A stretch of DNA of 64,000 nucleotides from NCBI GenBank assembly GCA_028768525.1, contig CP054837.1, positions 124,001 through 188,000 on the forward strand. Reading direction: 5' to 3'. How positions within the stretch are numbered: position 1 is the stretch's first letter; each line of letters starts with the position of its first letter. Under the pieces are notes generated by a model, which was given only the letters and a program-made list of their open reading frames with translations, did not search any database and was not told where the DNA came from. Position numbers and translations under genes: made by a program. This DNA is from Desulfobacter sp. Its GTDB lineage: Bacteria; Desulfobacterota; Desulfobacteria; Desulfobacterales; Desulfobacteraceae. Of this stretch, positions 17,098 through 26,476 are shown piece by piece.

Positions 17098-18882
17098 TCA
17101 GGCTAAAACAGTTTTCACCCACTTGCTATTTCTCAGGTGGGCCAGATCAATGCCATAATCAATTTGGCTTATGACCTCATCATATATCTTTTTGATCGGT
17201 TGACCATGATAATATGTTCCTGTCGTCATCCCATAGCCCTTTTCATGCCCTACAACATCCTTGATTTTAATGATGTTCAAGTCAAGGTTGATCAGATGGG
17301 TAATTACTGTATGTCGGAAACTATGATAGGTCTTGTTGCCTGCACCTTGCTGCTGCTGTTCTTTTGTGGGCTTGATGCCTGTCTTTTTAAGAACAGTATC
17401 ATTGAACCGTTTACCAAAATACACCCCATACTTTTGGCTCTGGTTCTTATTGTTTAATTCAGGCCACAGTCTTCCCCCCTTGCAGGTTTTGACATACTCA
17501 ATGAACCCTAACTCTATGATGAATGGATGGAGAGGAACCTTTCTTTCACTGGGGCTCCCTGCTTTCCCTTTGATTCGTTTATCTGGACGGTTCTGTCGGA
17601 TGTCAATATACCAGATATCTTCATCTTTTTTGATGTCATCTTCATATAAATTACAAAGCTCTTCCCTTCTGGCACCAGTATAAAGCCCCAGAATCGGAAG
17701 CCAAAATTGATAAGGATATTTAGCCTTGTTAAAGGCATCACAGCTAAAGATTACCTCAATATCCGACTTTGAAAATGGGTCATAACTTTTCTTTTCTTCC
17801 TCCACTTTAATGCCCATAGCAGGATTGGCCGTTATGTAATCCTTTTCTCTGATTGCCCAGTTAAGCATGCTTGTCAAGTATGACAGATGAGAATTAACTC
17901 TTGCCCCACTGATTACCTCTGTAACAGGTAGATCCAATGCTCTAACCTCAGAGGCAGACATATCTCGGTACTTGCTTTGTTTAAACCTTAAAGGTAGACA
18001 TCCCAATGTATCCCTAAACTGTCTTGTGGTTGTACGTTTTATGGTGTGTACTGGAGTTTTGCTCCCTATAAATTGTTCAAGCAGCTTTCTGGTAGTACCA
18101 AATCCCTCTACAGCTCCAGGCACCCACTTCTTTTTGTGTGCAGCTACATACTCATCCATAAGCTGGCCCAAGGTTACGATCTGTGCGGTGGGAGATGAGA
18201 TATCAACGCTTGGAGTTATAGGGTTTGGTTCATGCCCCCTGTCGATTAGCACAAGACAACTATTTAATACAGAATCAAACTCGTCTGAAAAATCACCTGT
18301 TAGATTCTTTTGGTGATAATCAATGCCCTTAACTACTGCTCTGTAAATCCCTTCACATAGTTTGCCATATACAGGTGAGGATTTATCAATATCTGACTTT
18401 GCAATTCCCTCCTCTGCCAACAATTTATCGGCTTCAAGTTCTGCCTCAGAAAAATTTTTACCATGTATTTTAGCCAGATAATCCTTTTTAATATCGGGAA
18501 GGATTTCTAAGGTGCCTTCAAGGGCATCAGCGTCATTTTCATATTGGTAATATTTTTCAGGATCAATGTATCTTTTATCGGGCATAGGTTTATCATAGGA
18601 CTTGATTGTCCTTCTCATAAATTTTGCCAACATGCTTTGGATTTGTGAATCTGATAAATCCATTTTGCTAAAACACCTATTCCGTAAATCTCTGAATAAA
18701 AGCTGAACTTGTCCAGCCATAAATCTGGCCTTTGTCTTGGCAGCAGATAAATTACCGGTTCCAAGGGAATACCGCAACTCTTTTCTGGAAATGGTTGCCT
18801 GGAGATCCAGTGGGATTTTCATCCGAAAACAATAAGAATGTGGATTCCTGATAAGGTAGGAAGGGGAGCTGCCTGTTTTCAT
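17098..18882 (-). CDS. Tyrosine integrase of the tRNA-Leu island (DUF6538 type)
   Basis: A 594-aa phage/island integrase. The N-terminus (SYLIRNPHSYCFRMKIPLDL, about 8-30) is a DUF6538-like domain, followed by a long helical linker, a SAM-like core-binding domain (about 230-330) and the catalytic domain. Catalytic residues: Arg in YTGARREELCNL, HxxR in YHSFRHTVITH, His in VVGHEKGYG and Tyr in TGTYYHG. All Trp codons checked are TGG and the gene ends with TGA before a terminator. It starts 121 nt from the 3' end of tRNA-Leu, pointing away from it, the classic layout of an island integrated at a tRNA. Confidence 0.92.
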   Translation of the reverse strand: MKTGSSPSYLIRNPHSYCFRMKIPLDLQATISRKELRYSLGTGNLSAAKTKARFMAGQVQLLFRDLRNRCFSKMDLSDSQIQSMLAKFMRRTIKSYDKPMPDKRYIDPEKYYQYENDADALEGTLEILPDIKKDYLAKIHGKNFSEAELEADKLLAEEGIAKSDIDKSSPVYGKLCEGIYRAVVKGIDYHQKNLTGDFSDEFDSVLNSCLVLIDRGHEPNPITPSVDISSPTAQIVTLGQLMDEYVAAHKKKWVPGAVEGFGTTRKLLEQFIGSKTPVHTIKRTTTRQFRDTLGCLPLRFKQSKYRDMSASEVRALDLPVTEVISGARVNSHLSYLTSMLNWAIREKDYITANPAMGIKVEEEKKSYDPFSKSDIEVIFSCDAFNKAKYPYQFWLPILGLYTGARREELCNLYEDDIKKDEDIWYIDIRQNRPDKRIKGKAGSPSERKVPLHPFIIELGFIEYVKTCKGGRLWPELNNKNQSQKYGVYFGKRFNDTVLKKTGIKPTKEQQQQGAGNKTYHSFRHTVITHLINLDLNIIKIKDVVGHEKGYGMTTGTYYHGQPIKKIYDEVISQIDYGIDLAHLRNSKWVKTVLA

Positions 18883-18965
18883 TTTTTTCCATCCTCCATT
18901 AACACAAAGTGTGTAAGCTTAGTGTGTAAGTATGGATGGCTTGAAAAATCAGGCTTTATAAATGT

Positions 18966-18997
18966 AAAAAGCCACTGTAAAAACAGCAGCTTTTTTT
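18966..18997 (-). terminator. Terminator after tRNA-Leu
   Basis: On the minus strand a hairpin AAAAAGCTGCTGT-tttt-ACAGTGGCTTTTT with one mismatch, just after the tRNA. Confidence 0.6.
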
Positions 18998-19003
18998 ATT
19001 ATT

Positions 19004-19088
19004 TGGTACCGAAGAAAGGACTTGAACCTTCACGCCTCGCGGCACTAGATCCTAAATCTAGCGTGTCTACCAATTCCACCACTTCGGC
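19004..19088 (-). tRNA. tRNA-Leu (UAG)
   Basis: 85 nt including encoded CCA. The acceptor arm starts GCCGAAG. The anticodon stem CTAGA/TCTAG has the loop TTTAGGA, giving anticodon UAG. A variable arm as in class II tRNAs and a TTCAAGTCC T-loop follow. It is the probable attachment site of the island whose integrase lies 121 nt downstream; no second copy of its 3' end was found in the window. Confidence 0.95.
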
Positions 19089-19143
19089 ATTTTTTGTTTT
19101 TTGGCACTGTCCTTCAGACAATGTCTTTGTACAACGAGCGAGA

Positions 19144-19172
19144 TTTATATTAAAATCATGCAGGAATGTCAA
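19144..19172 (-). promoter_or_regulatory. Promoter of tRNA-Leu
   Basis: On the minus strand TTGACA (19172-19167), 17-nt spacer, TATAAA (19149-19144), about 50 nt before the mature tRNA. Confidence 0.7.
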
Positions 19173-19251
19173 GGTGTTTTTAGGTCCGTCGTTAAGGCCT
19201 TTTCCCGCCTAAAAGGTTATCCGTTGGCCGGTACGCCCACTTGTTGCCGGG

Positions 19252-19419
19252 CTAATCCTTGATGATGAATTCCTCCAGTTTGGCAAACAATTCTTCGGGC
19301 CATTCTTCGGCTGATAAAAACAACTCCTGTTCTTCCGGAGTCAAAGTGTCCCGGACGGCCGGGGGCAGGCTTTCAAAGGCAATACGCCGTTCTTTTTGTG
19401 TTTTTTTATCCATTTTCAT
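19252..19419 (-). CDS. 55-aa acidic protein after rsmE, unknown
   Basis: ATG 19419 to TAG 19252, 18 nt downstream of rsmE on the same strand. The sequence is helical and acidic (ESLPPAVRDTLTPEEQELF, then EEWPEELFAKLEEF) with regular codon use like the core genes. It is probably the last gene of the serine operon. No family recognised. Confidence 0.55.
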   Translation of the reverse strand: MKMDKKTQKERRIAFESLPPAVRDTLTPEEQELFLSAEEWPEELFAKLEEFIIKD

Positions 19420-19437
19420 CACTTTATTTATTCGATA

Positions 19438-20148
19438 TTATGTGTATAGTCTGGAAATCAGGGCAGTTACGGCTGTTTCGACCCTTAAAATCCTTGGGCC
19501 CATGGTAAAGGGCTGGAACCCGGAATCGGCCAGTGTATCCACTTCAAGATCTATAAAGCCGCCTTCAGGGCCAACAACCAGTACCGCCTTATTATTTACA
19601 CCAGTTGGGCAGGTTTGTGAAGCCTTTGGGTGGGCCAGAAGCCGGATTTTATCCTCACTGATCCGGGGCAATTCCTCTTTTACAAAAGCGGTGAAATACC
19701 GTTTAAGCACCAGGGAGGGCATGCAGGTGTCTTTTGCCTGTGCAAGTCCCAGCTTCAGATGGCGGTTAAGCCGTTCCGTTTCAAGCAGATCGCTGTTCCA
19801 GAAACTTTTTTCCACCCGCCATGAGTTTATCAGGTAGATTTGTTTTACGCCCAGGCTTGTGACGGCCTGCAGAATTCGCTTGAGCATTTTGGGGCGCGGC
19901 AATGCCAATACCAGGGTCAAGGGCAATGGCGGCGGCGGCTCAGTATTTAATTCGACCTCCATTCTAAGCCTGCCCTTCCCCATGGAATACACCCGGCCAT
20001 TTCCCATCTTTCCGTTGAGTCTTCCACAGGCCAGGACCGATCCCTCTTGTGCACGGATCACCTTTTTTGCGTGCATGAACCGGTCCCCTGTGATTTCCAC
20101 CCGGGTATCGGAAATGAAATCATCTTCTTCAAGCAAAAGTAGATTCAT
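19438..20148 (-). CDS. rsmE: 16S rRNA (uracil-1498-N3)-methyltransferase
   Basis: A 236-aa SPOUT methyltransferase that modifies U1498 of 16S rRNA in the 30S subunit using S-adenosylmethionine. The N-terminal PUA-like domain (about 1-70) includes HAKKVIRAQEG. The C-terminal SPOUT knot has the family signatures VGPEGGF (about 192-198) and MGPRILRVETAV near the end. Length is normal for the family. The ATG lies one base after the stop of the upstream FAD/Fe-S gene, so it belongs to the serC-serA operon. Confidence 0.93.
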   Translation of the reverse strand: MNLLLLEEDDFISDTRVEITGDRFMHAKKVIRAQEGSVLACGRLNGKMGNGRVYSMGKGRLRMEVELNTEPPPPLPLTLVLALPRPKMLKRILQAVTSLGVKQIYLINSWRVEKSFWNSDLLETERLNRHLKLGLAQAKDTCMPSLVLKRYFTAFVKEELPRISEDKIRLLAHPKASQTCPTGVNNKAVLVVGPEGGFIDLEVDTLADSGFQPFTMGPRILRVETAVTALISRLYT

Positions 20149-20149
20149 T

Positions 20150-23100
20150 TTAGAAGGTAACCACCTCGGATCCGCTAACCAGTTTCTTGAATCTTTTGTG
20201 CCAGTTTTTTCCGCCGATAAGGCAGGCCAGTTCTTCAGCCAGGTGGACCGGGGTCACGTTTTTCTGCCGGCCCAGCCCCTGTATGCAGGAAGGACAATTG
20301 GTCAGGATTTTTCTCCTTCGCCCTTGAGGCCCCTGCGCATTGGCAATGGCTTCCTGCTTGCGAAGAAACATGGCATGGCTGATGTCCGGCCTGGAAAGGG
20401 ACAGGGTTCCCGCCTCGGAACAGCAATGGGGAACGCTGGTAATATCCATGCCGGCGCCTGTGAGGAGGTCAGGAGCACGGTCCTTTAACGAATCGTGGCA
20501 GGGCGCGTGGTACAGACTTGGTTCCAGCGGGGCGATGAATTCAGGATTTCCGGCCAGAATATAATCTGAAATATCCAGGATATCCGCATCAAATACATCA
20601 TGGGTGCCCAGGTCAGTTATGGTTTCCATACAGGTGCCGCAGGAGACAATACAGGCTGCAAATTTCAGGTCATTGAACATATCCCGGATCTGGGTCATGA
20701 TAATGATATTTTCAAGGAACACCTTATCGAATTCTTTTTTCCGTGCATTGACCTTTAGAGGATAACCGCAGCAGAGGTAGGGCGGCGGCAGCACCACCCG
20801 GTGCCCCTGGCTGAGCAGCAGATAGATGGACGCCATGGATATACGCGAAAACATCCGTTCGCTGCCGCAGCCGGGGAAATAAAAGACTGTTGACAGAATG
20901 TCGCCGTCCGGTTCCAGCATCACGGCCTGGTTCCGGCCAGTGCGGGGCAGGTAGGCCCGCAGGGTGGTGAATCCTGTCTTGGACACAGGGGTCCTAAGCA
21001 GTTGAAACGTCCTGGATTCCTTTAAGGGCGTGATCTGCGACAGCGGCTTGGCCAGTTTTACACCGGTGCGCTGTGCCATGCCCCCAGCGGTCAGCAGCCC
21101 AGCACGCATGGCCTTGTTCAGCATGGCGTCCTTGGATCCCAGGTATTTGAGGGTCAGCCGTGTGGATAGCGGGGTGTGCTTGAATTTCATATTTTTGAGA
21201 ATATCCCGCTCTCGGATGGAAATCACTCCGGAATCGATATTCACCGGGCACTTGATAAAACAGCGGTGGCAAATGGTGCAATGGTCGGCGATCTGTTCCA
21301 GGCTTTTAAGGACCTTGAACCCGGAGGACTGGGTCCGCTGGGCGATGTAAAGTAAGGCTTCAATAAGGGCGCCCACAGCCAGATTTTTGTTTCTGGGATG
21401 GAAGAACATGTTTTTTCCGGGAAAAAAGACCGGGCATTGGGGTTTACACTTACCGCAGCGGACGCAATTGGCAATGTTGGCGGCAAGATCGGAGAGGGAC
21501 CCGTGTTTGAGAATCCGGGCCTCCAGCTCCAGCAGGTTGAATGAGGGGGTAAATACCCTGGAAAGCACATCTTTTTCATCCAGCTTGCCCGGATTCATAA
21601 TCCCTTTTGGGTCGACTTTTTTCCGGTACCGGTTAAATTCATCCACCTGGGCCGGATCCAGGTATTTGAACTTGGTCACCCCGATGCCGTGTTCCCCGGA
21701 AACCACGCCATTCAATGCAACGGCCTTTTCCATCACTTTATCAGCGGTCATATTGGCCCGGTTCATCATTTCCCGGTCATTGGACAATACCGGTATATTC
21801 ACGTGGACGTTACCATCTCCGGCGTGCATGTGCGTGGCAATTACAATGAGCCGGCCTGCGGTTGTCTGAAAAATCTTATCCACATTGTCAAGGACCAGGC
21901 TGTAGCCCCTGAGCCGTTCCTGGACTTCGGAATAGAAATTTCTGGAGTGGATGGCACGCTCCAGCGCTTCCCTGGAGGCCATATCCAGCTTTTTTCTAAT
22001 GTCATATGCCAGGTCCTTGATGGGCCCGATTTTCTTTTTAAGCCATTGGGGGTCCGACTGGGGAATGGCCTTATCCAGGTAGGCCACGATATCCTGGATA
22101 ATCCGGGTCTGATTGTATTTCTTTTCTTCCAGATTGGTTTCGTCAACAAATCTGACGAAATCCGCCAGGCTGTCTATGGGCAGGACAATATCTTCGTTGA
22201 GTTTGAATGCATTGGTGTGGGCTGCAATGGCGCCTAGTCGCTTTCGGTCTTCCCAGAACCGTTTTGCCTCTGCCTCGTTTTCGGCCACGGTGAACCCGGT
22301 CTTATCAAAGGGCTCCAGTATATTCTCAAGGGTTTTCATGCCCTTTTCCAGGGAATCGGCATCATTGGACACCATGTCTATGAGAAGCACGGCCTTGAGC
22401 CGGTCCCCCACGGACTGTTTGGTTTTGTATTTGATGGCCTTGATGTATTCTTCGTCAAAATGTTCAAGGGCAATCAGGGAAGGATCTCCGTTATTGAAAC
22501 GGCCGCAGATTTCCGTAATCACCCTTCCGGCCTCGGTCATATCGTTGCCGAAGAATTCGATGCAGCAGGTTTTTTTATGGTCAAATTCCGGATAGAGGAT
22601 AAATTCGGCCCAGGTAATGATACCGTCACACCCTTCCTTCTGGATGCCGGGAAGACCATTGAGCGTCTTATTGGTGACATCTTTGCCCAGGCCTTTTTTT
22701 CTGACATCCTCACTGGAAAGCCGGATGGTATCAATGGGTCTGCCGGTTTGGTCCTTTACCGTGAACTCAAGACTGTCCCCCGGCAGAATCTTGCGCAGGG
22801 GATGCCCGACCCTTTCCACCAGATAGGATTCACCGTCGGGCAGGGTGATTTTATAGGACAGAACATTGTCAATGGCAGTGCCGTAAAGTACGGCGGTTTT
22901 GCCGCCGGCGTTTTCTGCCAGGTTCCCGCCGATGGTGCAGGCCCAGGCAGAGGTCGGATCCGTGGCAAAAATCAGTCCCTGGGCTTTTGCCGCATCTTTG
23001 GCATCCTGGGTAATGACGCCGGATTCCATGGCCATGGCCCAATACGGTCTGCCGTTGGGGGTTTTTCTTTGTTCCACCGGAAATATGGTATTGAGCTTTT

Positions 23101-23740
23101 CCGTATTAATCATGACACAGTCCGGGGTCAGCGGGGTGGCCCCGCCGGTGAGCCCGGTACCGGCTCCCCTTGGAATAATGCTGTATCCCAGTTTTTTGAT
23201 CCGTTTTACCAGGCCGGGCACCTGGGACTCATGGTCGGGCCTGAGCACGGCAAGGGGGGTGAACCGACGCCAGTCCGTGGCATCGGTTGCATGGGCAGTA
23301 ATATTGAACGCGTCAAAGTAGACATTGTTTTTACCCAGTACCGGTGCCATATGCCGTTTGATCTTTGCCTGGTCCGACTCCAGGGAACGGATCTGCCTGC
23401 GCAATTTATCCAATGCACCCTGGCAGGTTTCCAGGACTTCGGCCACCTCCGGGTGCCTGGCATGGGACTCAATGATCCCCAAATCATTTTCAAACTCGGC
23501 AAAGAGCTTTCTGCGCAGCAGCGGATGTTCAACCAATTCCTGGAAAAGAAAGGCATTTCTCTGGATGATGAAAAGGTCCCCCATGAAGCGGTGCAGCAGA
23601 CGCGACGATCGTCCGGTGCCTTTCAGGGTTTCAAGGGAACGGATGGTCGAAAGAATTTTGGCCCCGAAAAGATGGTCAATAATCTGGTCGTCGTCTGCCG
23701 ATGTATAATTGTAGGGAATCTTCCGTTTGGGATCGATCAT
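20150..23740 (-). CDS. FAD/Fe-S/CCG-domain dehydrogenase (YdiJ/GlcD-like)
   Basis: A 1196-aa fusion. An N-terminal helical DUF3683-like region (about 1-140), a PCMH FAD-binding domain (IIPRGAGTGLTGGATPLTPD, about 195-215), the FAD-oxidase C-terminal domain (HMHAGDGNVHVN; GEHGIGVTKF), two 4Fe-4S clusters (CVRCGKCKPQCP; CTICHRCFIKCP) and C-terminal CCG cysteine-rich domains (FPGCGSE; CCGYPLK; HCCSEAG; NCPSC). Such enzymes oxidise 2-hydroxyacids and pass electrons to quinone or other carriers. It lies 11 nt after serA. E. coli-type YdiJ is known to oxidise D-2-hydroxyglutarate, which SerA makes as a by-product, so this substrate is likely here; D-lactate or glycolate are alternatives. Confidence 0.85.
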   Translation of the reverse strand: MIDPKRKIPYNYTSADDDQIIDHLFGAKILSTIRSLETLKGTGRSSRLLHRFMGDLFIIQRNAFLFQELVEHPLLRRKLFAEFENDLGIIESHARHPEVAEVLETCQGALDKLRRQIRSLESDQAKIKRHMAPVLGKNNVYFDAFNITAHATDATDWRRFTPLAVLRPDHESQVPGLVKRIKKLGYSIIPRGAGTGLTGGATPLTPDCVMINTEKLNTIFPVEQRKTPNGRPYWAMAMESGVITQDAKDAAKAQGLIFATDPTSAWACTIGGNLAENAGGKTAVLYGTAIDNVLSYKITLPDGESYLVERVGHPLRKILPGDSLEFTVKDQTGRPIDTIRLSSEDVRKKGLGKDVTNKTLNGLPGIQKEGCDGIITWAEFILYPEFDHKKTCCIEFFGNDMTEAGRVITEICGRFNNGDPSLIALEHFDEEYIKAIKYKTKQSVGDRLKAVLLIDMVSNDADSLEKGMKTLENILEPFDKTGFTVAENEAEAKRFWEDRKRLGAIAAHTNAFKLNEDIVLPIDSLADFVRFVDETNLEEKKYNQTRIIQDIVAYLDKAIPQSDPQWLKKKIGPIKDLAYDIRKKLDMASREALERAIHSRNFYSEVQERLRGYSLVLDNVDKIFQTTAGRLIVIATHMHAGDGNVHVNIPVLSNDREMMNRANMTADKVMEKAVALNGVVSGEHGIGVTKFKYLDPAQVDEFNRYRKKVDPKGIMNPGKLDEKDVLSRVFTPSFNLLELEARILKHGSLSDLAANIANCVRCGKCKPQCPVFFPGKNMFFHPRNKNLAVGALIEALLYIAQRTQSSGFKVLKSLEQIADHCTICHRCFIKCPVNIDSGVISIRERDILKNMKFKHTPLSTRLTLKYLGSKDAMLNKAMRAGLLTAGGMAQRTGVKLAKPLSQITPLKESRTFQLLRTPVSKTGFTTLRAYLPRTGRNQAVMLEPDGDILSTVFYFPGCGSERMFSRISMASIYLLLSQGHRVVLPPPYLCCGYPLKVNARKKEFDKVFLENIIIMTQIRDMFNDLKFAACIVSCGTCMETITDLGTHDVFDADILDISDYILAGNPEFIAPLEPSLYHAPCHDSLKDRAPDLLTGAGMDITSVPHCCSEAGTLSLSRPDISHAMFLRKQEAIANAQGPQGRRRKILTNCPSCIQGLGRQKNVTPVHLAEELACLIGGKNWHKRFKKLVSGSEVVTF

Positions 23741-23751
23741 TTTAATCGTTT

Positions 23752-25332
23752 CTATAGCTCAAAAGTTGTCATGTTCACCACAAGATCCAGGTCAATGATC
23801 TCCTGCACTACTTCAGGGGGGACGGGGGTATCGGTCCTCAGGAAAATGATATTTCTTTCACCATCATCTTCCCGGCCAACCATCATTCTTGAAATATTGA
23901 TATTGTGCTCCCCAAGTTTTACGCCGATGGCACCGATGGAACCGGGCTTGTCCACGTTATGGATCAACCCCAGGTGCCCTTCCGGAATGACCTCAAGCCG
24001 GAACTTGTTAATCCTTACGATCCTGGCGTCATCCTTGCCGAAGATGGTGCCTTCAAGGATATTGGTTTCAGCGTCAGTGGTCACGGTCATGCGGATGAGA
24101 TTTAAAAAGTTGCCTGCCTCCATGGAGGAAGATTCGGTGATCTTTATTCCCATCTCCTTGGCCAGGGTGACGGCGTTTACCGAATTCACCGAATGGCGGA
24201 CAAACTCGGCCAGCATTCCCTTGAGTCCGGCGATGGTAACCGGCTTGAGGTCCAGGTCGGGGAATTTGCCAATGTATTCGATGTTGACCTGGCGGACACC
24301 GCCTTTGGTGATTTGGGCCTGCATCTTGCCCATTTTTTCGGCAAGATAAAGAAAGGGCCGAAGCTGGCGAAGCACCTCCCCGGATACCGCAGGCACATTT
24401 ACCGCATTGATCACCGTATCTTCAAAAAGATAGGCAATGACCTGCCTGGCCGCGGCCAGGGCCACGTTGGACTGGGCCTCCATGGTTGAGGAACCCAGAT
24501 GGGGGGTGGCAATGACCTGGTCCAATTCCAGCAGCGGGCTCTCCCCGGGAGGTTCAGTGGAAAAGACATCCAGGGCGGCTCCGGCCACCGTTCCGTCTGT
24601 AATGGCACGGTAAAGGGCATTTTCATTGACAATCCCGCCCTTGGCGCAATTGATGATCATTACCCCGTCCTTCATCTTTTCAAAGGCATCGGCATCCAGC
24701 AGATCAATGGTGGAATCCATCTTGGGCACATGGATGGTGATGTAGTCGGAGCGTCCGTAGAGCTCATCCAGGCCCACCGGCTCGAACCCGGCCTTTTGGA
24801 TATGTTCAGAGGAGATATTGGGATCCGAGACAATGACCTTCATCTTCAGCCCTTTGCCCAGCTGGGCAACAATGGCACCGATGTTGCCGAAACCGATCAC
24901 CCCCAGTACTTTGTTGGAAATTTCACGGCCCTGCAGGGCTTTCTTGTCCCACCGGCCCGCCTTAAGGGAGGCCGTTCCCATGGGGATGTTGCGGCTCAGG
25001 GCCATGAGCATGGCAATGGCGTGCTCGGCCGTGGTCACATTGTTGCCCCCGGGGGTATTCATCACGGCCACCCCCCGCTTGGTGGCTTCATCAATATCCA
25101 CGTTATCCAGACCGGAGCCGGCACGGGCAACGACCTTGAGCTTGACAGCGGCGGCCAGCACCTCCCGGGTGACCTGGGTGGTGGAGCGGATGACCAAGGC
25201 GTCGTAATCAGGAATAATCTTGATCAGTTCATCAGGGGAGAGATCGGTTTGGACATCCACCTCAAGTCCTTCATGGGATTTGAATATTTCGATTCCATCC
25301 TCGTTGATTTTGTCACTGACCAATACTTTCAT
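23752..25332 (-). CDS. serA: D-3-phosphoglycerate dehydrogenase
   Basis: A 526-aa long-form SerA, first enzyme of serine biosynthesis (3-phosphoglycerate to 3-phosphohydroxypyruvate, NAD). The Rossmann motif is GVIGFGNIGAIVAQ (about 145-158); catalytic Arg in NCAKGGIVNE, Glu in DVFSTEPP and His in ATPHLGSST. An allosteric-substrate-binding domain follows and a C-terminal ACT domain (about 455-526; HNVDKPGSIGAIG), so feedback control by serine is probable. Its ATG overlaps the serC stop by one base (TAATG). Confidence 0.96.
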   Translation of the reverse strand: MKVLVSDKINEDGIEIFKSHEGLEVDVQTDLSPDELIKIIPDYDALVIRSTTQVTREVLAAAVKLKVVARAGSGLDNVDIDEATKRGVAVMNTPGGNNVTTAEHAIAMLMALSRNIPMGTASLKAGRWDKKALQGREISNKVLGVIGFGNIGAIVAQLGKGLKMKVIVSDPNISSEHIQKAGFEPVGLDELYGRSDYITIHVPKMDSTIDLLDADAFEKMKDGVMIINCAKGGIVNENALYRAITDGTVAGAALDVFSTEPPGESPLLELDQVIATPHLGSSTMEAQSNVALAAARQVIAYLFEDTVINAVNVPAVSGEVLRQLRPFLYLAEKMGKMQAQITKGGVRQVNIEYIGKFPDLDLKPVTIAGLKGMLAEFVRHSVNSVNAVTLAKEMGIKITESSSMEAGNFLNLIRMTVTTDAETNILEGTIFGKDDARIVRINKFRLEVIPEGHLGLIHNVDKPGSIGAIGVKLGEHNINISRMMVGREDDGERNIIFLRTDTPVPPEVVQEIIDLDLVVNMTTFEL

Positions 25333-26420
25333 TACATTTTCTCCTTTTCAAAGGATTCCATGAATTCCACCAGGGCAAACATGCTTTCCATGGTGGCGGC
25401 ATTATAGATGGATGCCCGGCAACCACCCACCGAGCGGTGGCCTTTGAGCCCTCCCAGGCCACTCTCCTGGGCGCGTTGGACAAACTCTTTTTCCAGATTT
25501 TCGTCCGGCAGCCGGAAGGTGGCGTTCATCAGTGACCTGGAGTATTTCTCAGCTGTTGTGCTGTAAAACTCCGAGCTGTCAATGAAGTCGTAGAGAATAT
25601 CCGCCTTCTGGATATTGTACTCTTCCATCTTTTTCAGCCCCCCCATCTCCTCCTCAATCCATTTCAGAACCAGGCCGATGGTATACACCCCGAAACAGGG
25701 TGGGGTATTGTACATGGAGTTGTTGTCCGCATAGGTCTTGTAGGAAAGCATTGAGGGCAAACCGGTATTGGCTTTTTCAAGGAAATCCTTTTTAAGCAGC
25801 ACCATGCAGCACCCCGACGGCCCCAGATTTTTCTGGGCACCGGCATAGATCATGCCGAACTTTTCCATGGGCAGGGGCCTGGAAAAAATATCCGAAGACA
25901 TGTCGCAGACAACAGGCACCCCTTTGGTGTCCGGAAAGCTGTAATATTGGGTCCCCTTGATGGTATTATTGGAGGTCAGGTGGACAAATTTGGCATTGGG
26001 ATTAAATTGTATATCCTTTGGGATATATGAAAAATTTTTGTCCGCACTTGAGGCCACCACCCTGAAGTCTTTTCCCTGGATCCCGGCCTCCTTGATGGCC
26101 TTGGTGGACCAGGTTCCCGTATCAACAATATCGGCAAACTCCCCTTGGCCCAGAAAATTCATGGGAACCATGGCAAACTGCATGGAGGCGCCGCCCTGGA
26201 TGAAAAGAACATGCCATTGGTCATCCAGGTCAAGCAGCCGCCTGGCCCGTACCACGGCGTCTTCGATCACAGCATCAAAGTGGGAGGATCTGTGGCTGAT
26301 TTCCGTAACGGACATGCCTGAGTTTCTAAAATTCAGAAATTCCCCCTGGATCTCCTCCAAAACAGGCAGGGGAAGGGCCGATGGACCTGCATTGAAATTG
26401 TAAATTCTCTGGTCTGTCAT
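25332..26420 (-). CDS. serC: Phosphoserine aminotransferase
   Basis: A 362-aa class V PLP aminotransferase that converts 3-phosphohydroxypyruvate and glutamate to phosphoserine and 2-oxoglutarate. FNAGPSALPLPVLEEI is the diagnostic N-terminus; the PLP lysine is in YAGAQKNLGPSG (about 195). GHRSVGGCRASIYN near the C-terminus is the phosphate-binding Arg region. It is the first gene of the operon serC-serA-dehydrogenase-rsmE-55-aa ORF. No serB is visible in the window. Confidence 0.96.
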   Translation of the reverse strand: MTDQRIYNFNAGPSALPLPVLEEIQGEFLNFRNSGMSVTEISHRSSHFDAVIEDAVVRARRLLDLDDQWHVLFIQGGASMQFAMVPMNFLGQGEFADIVDTGTWSTKAIKEAGIQGKDFRVVASSADKNFSYIPKDIQFNPNAKFVHLTSNNTIKGTQYYSFPDTKGVPVVCDMSSDIFSRPLPMEKFGMIYAGAQKNLGPSGCCMVLLKKDFLEKANTGLPSMLSYKTYADNNSMYNTPPCFGVYTIGLVLKWIEEEMGGLKKMEEYNIQKADILYDFIDSSEFYSTTAEKYSRSLMNATFRLPDENLEKEFVQRAQESGLGGLKGHRSVGGCRASIYNAATMESMFALVEFMESFEKEKM

Positions 26421-26476
26421 TTTGGATTCCTTTTCATCTGGTTTAAGCTGGTTTAAACCCGGTCATTCTGGGGAAA

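Noticed and set aside
22460..24349. Long plus-strand frame (over 600 codons) opposite the FAD/Fe-S and serA genes
   Set aside because: It spans two well-supported minus-strand genes and their junction; low-complexity translation and no family match.
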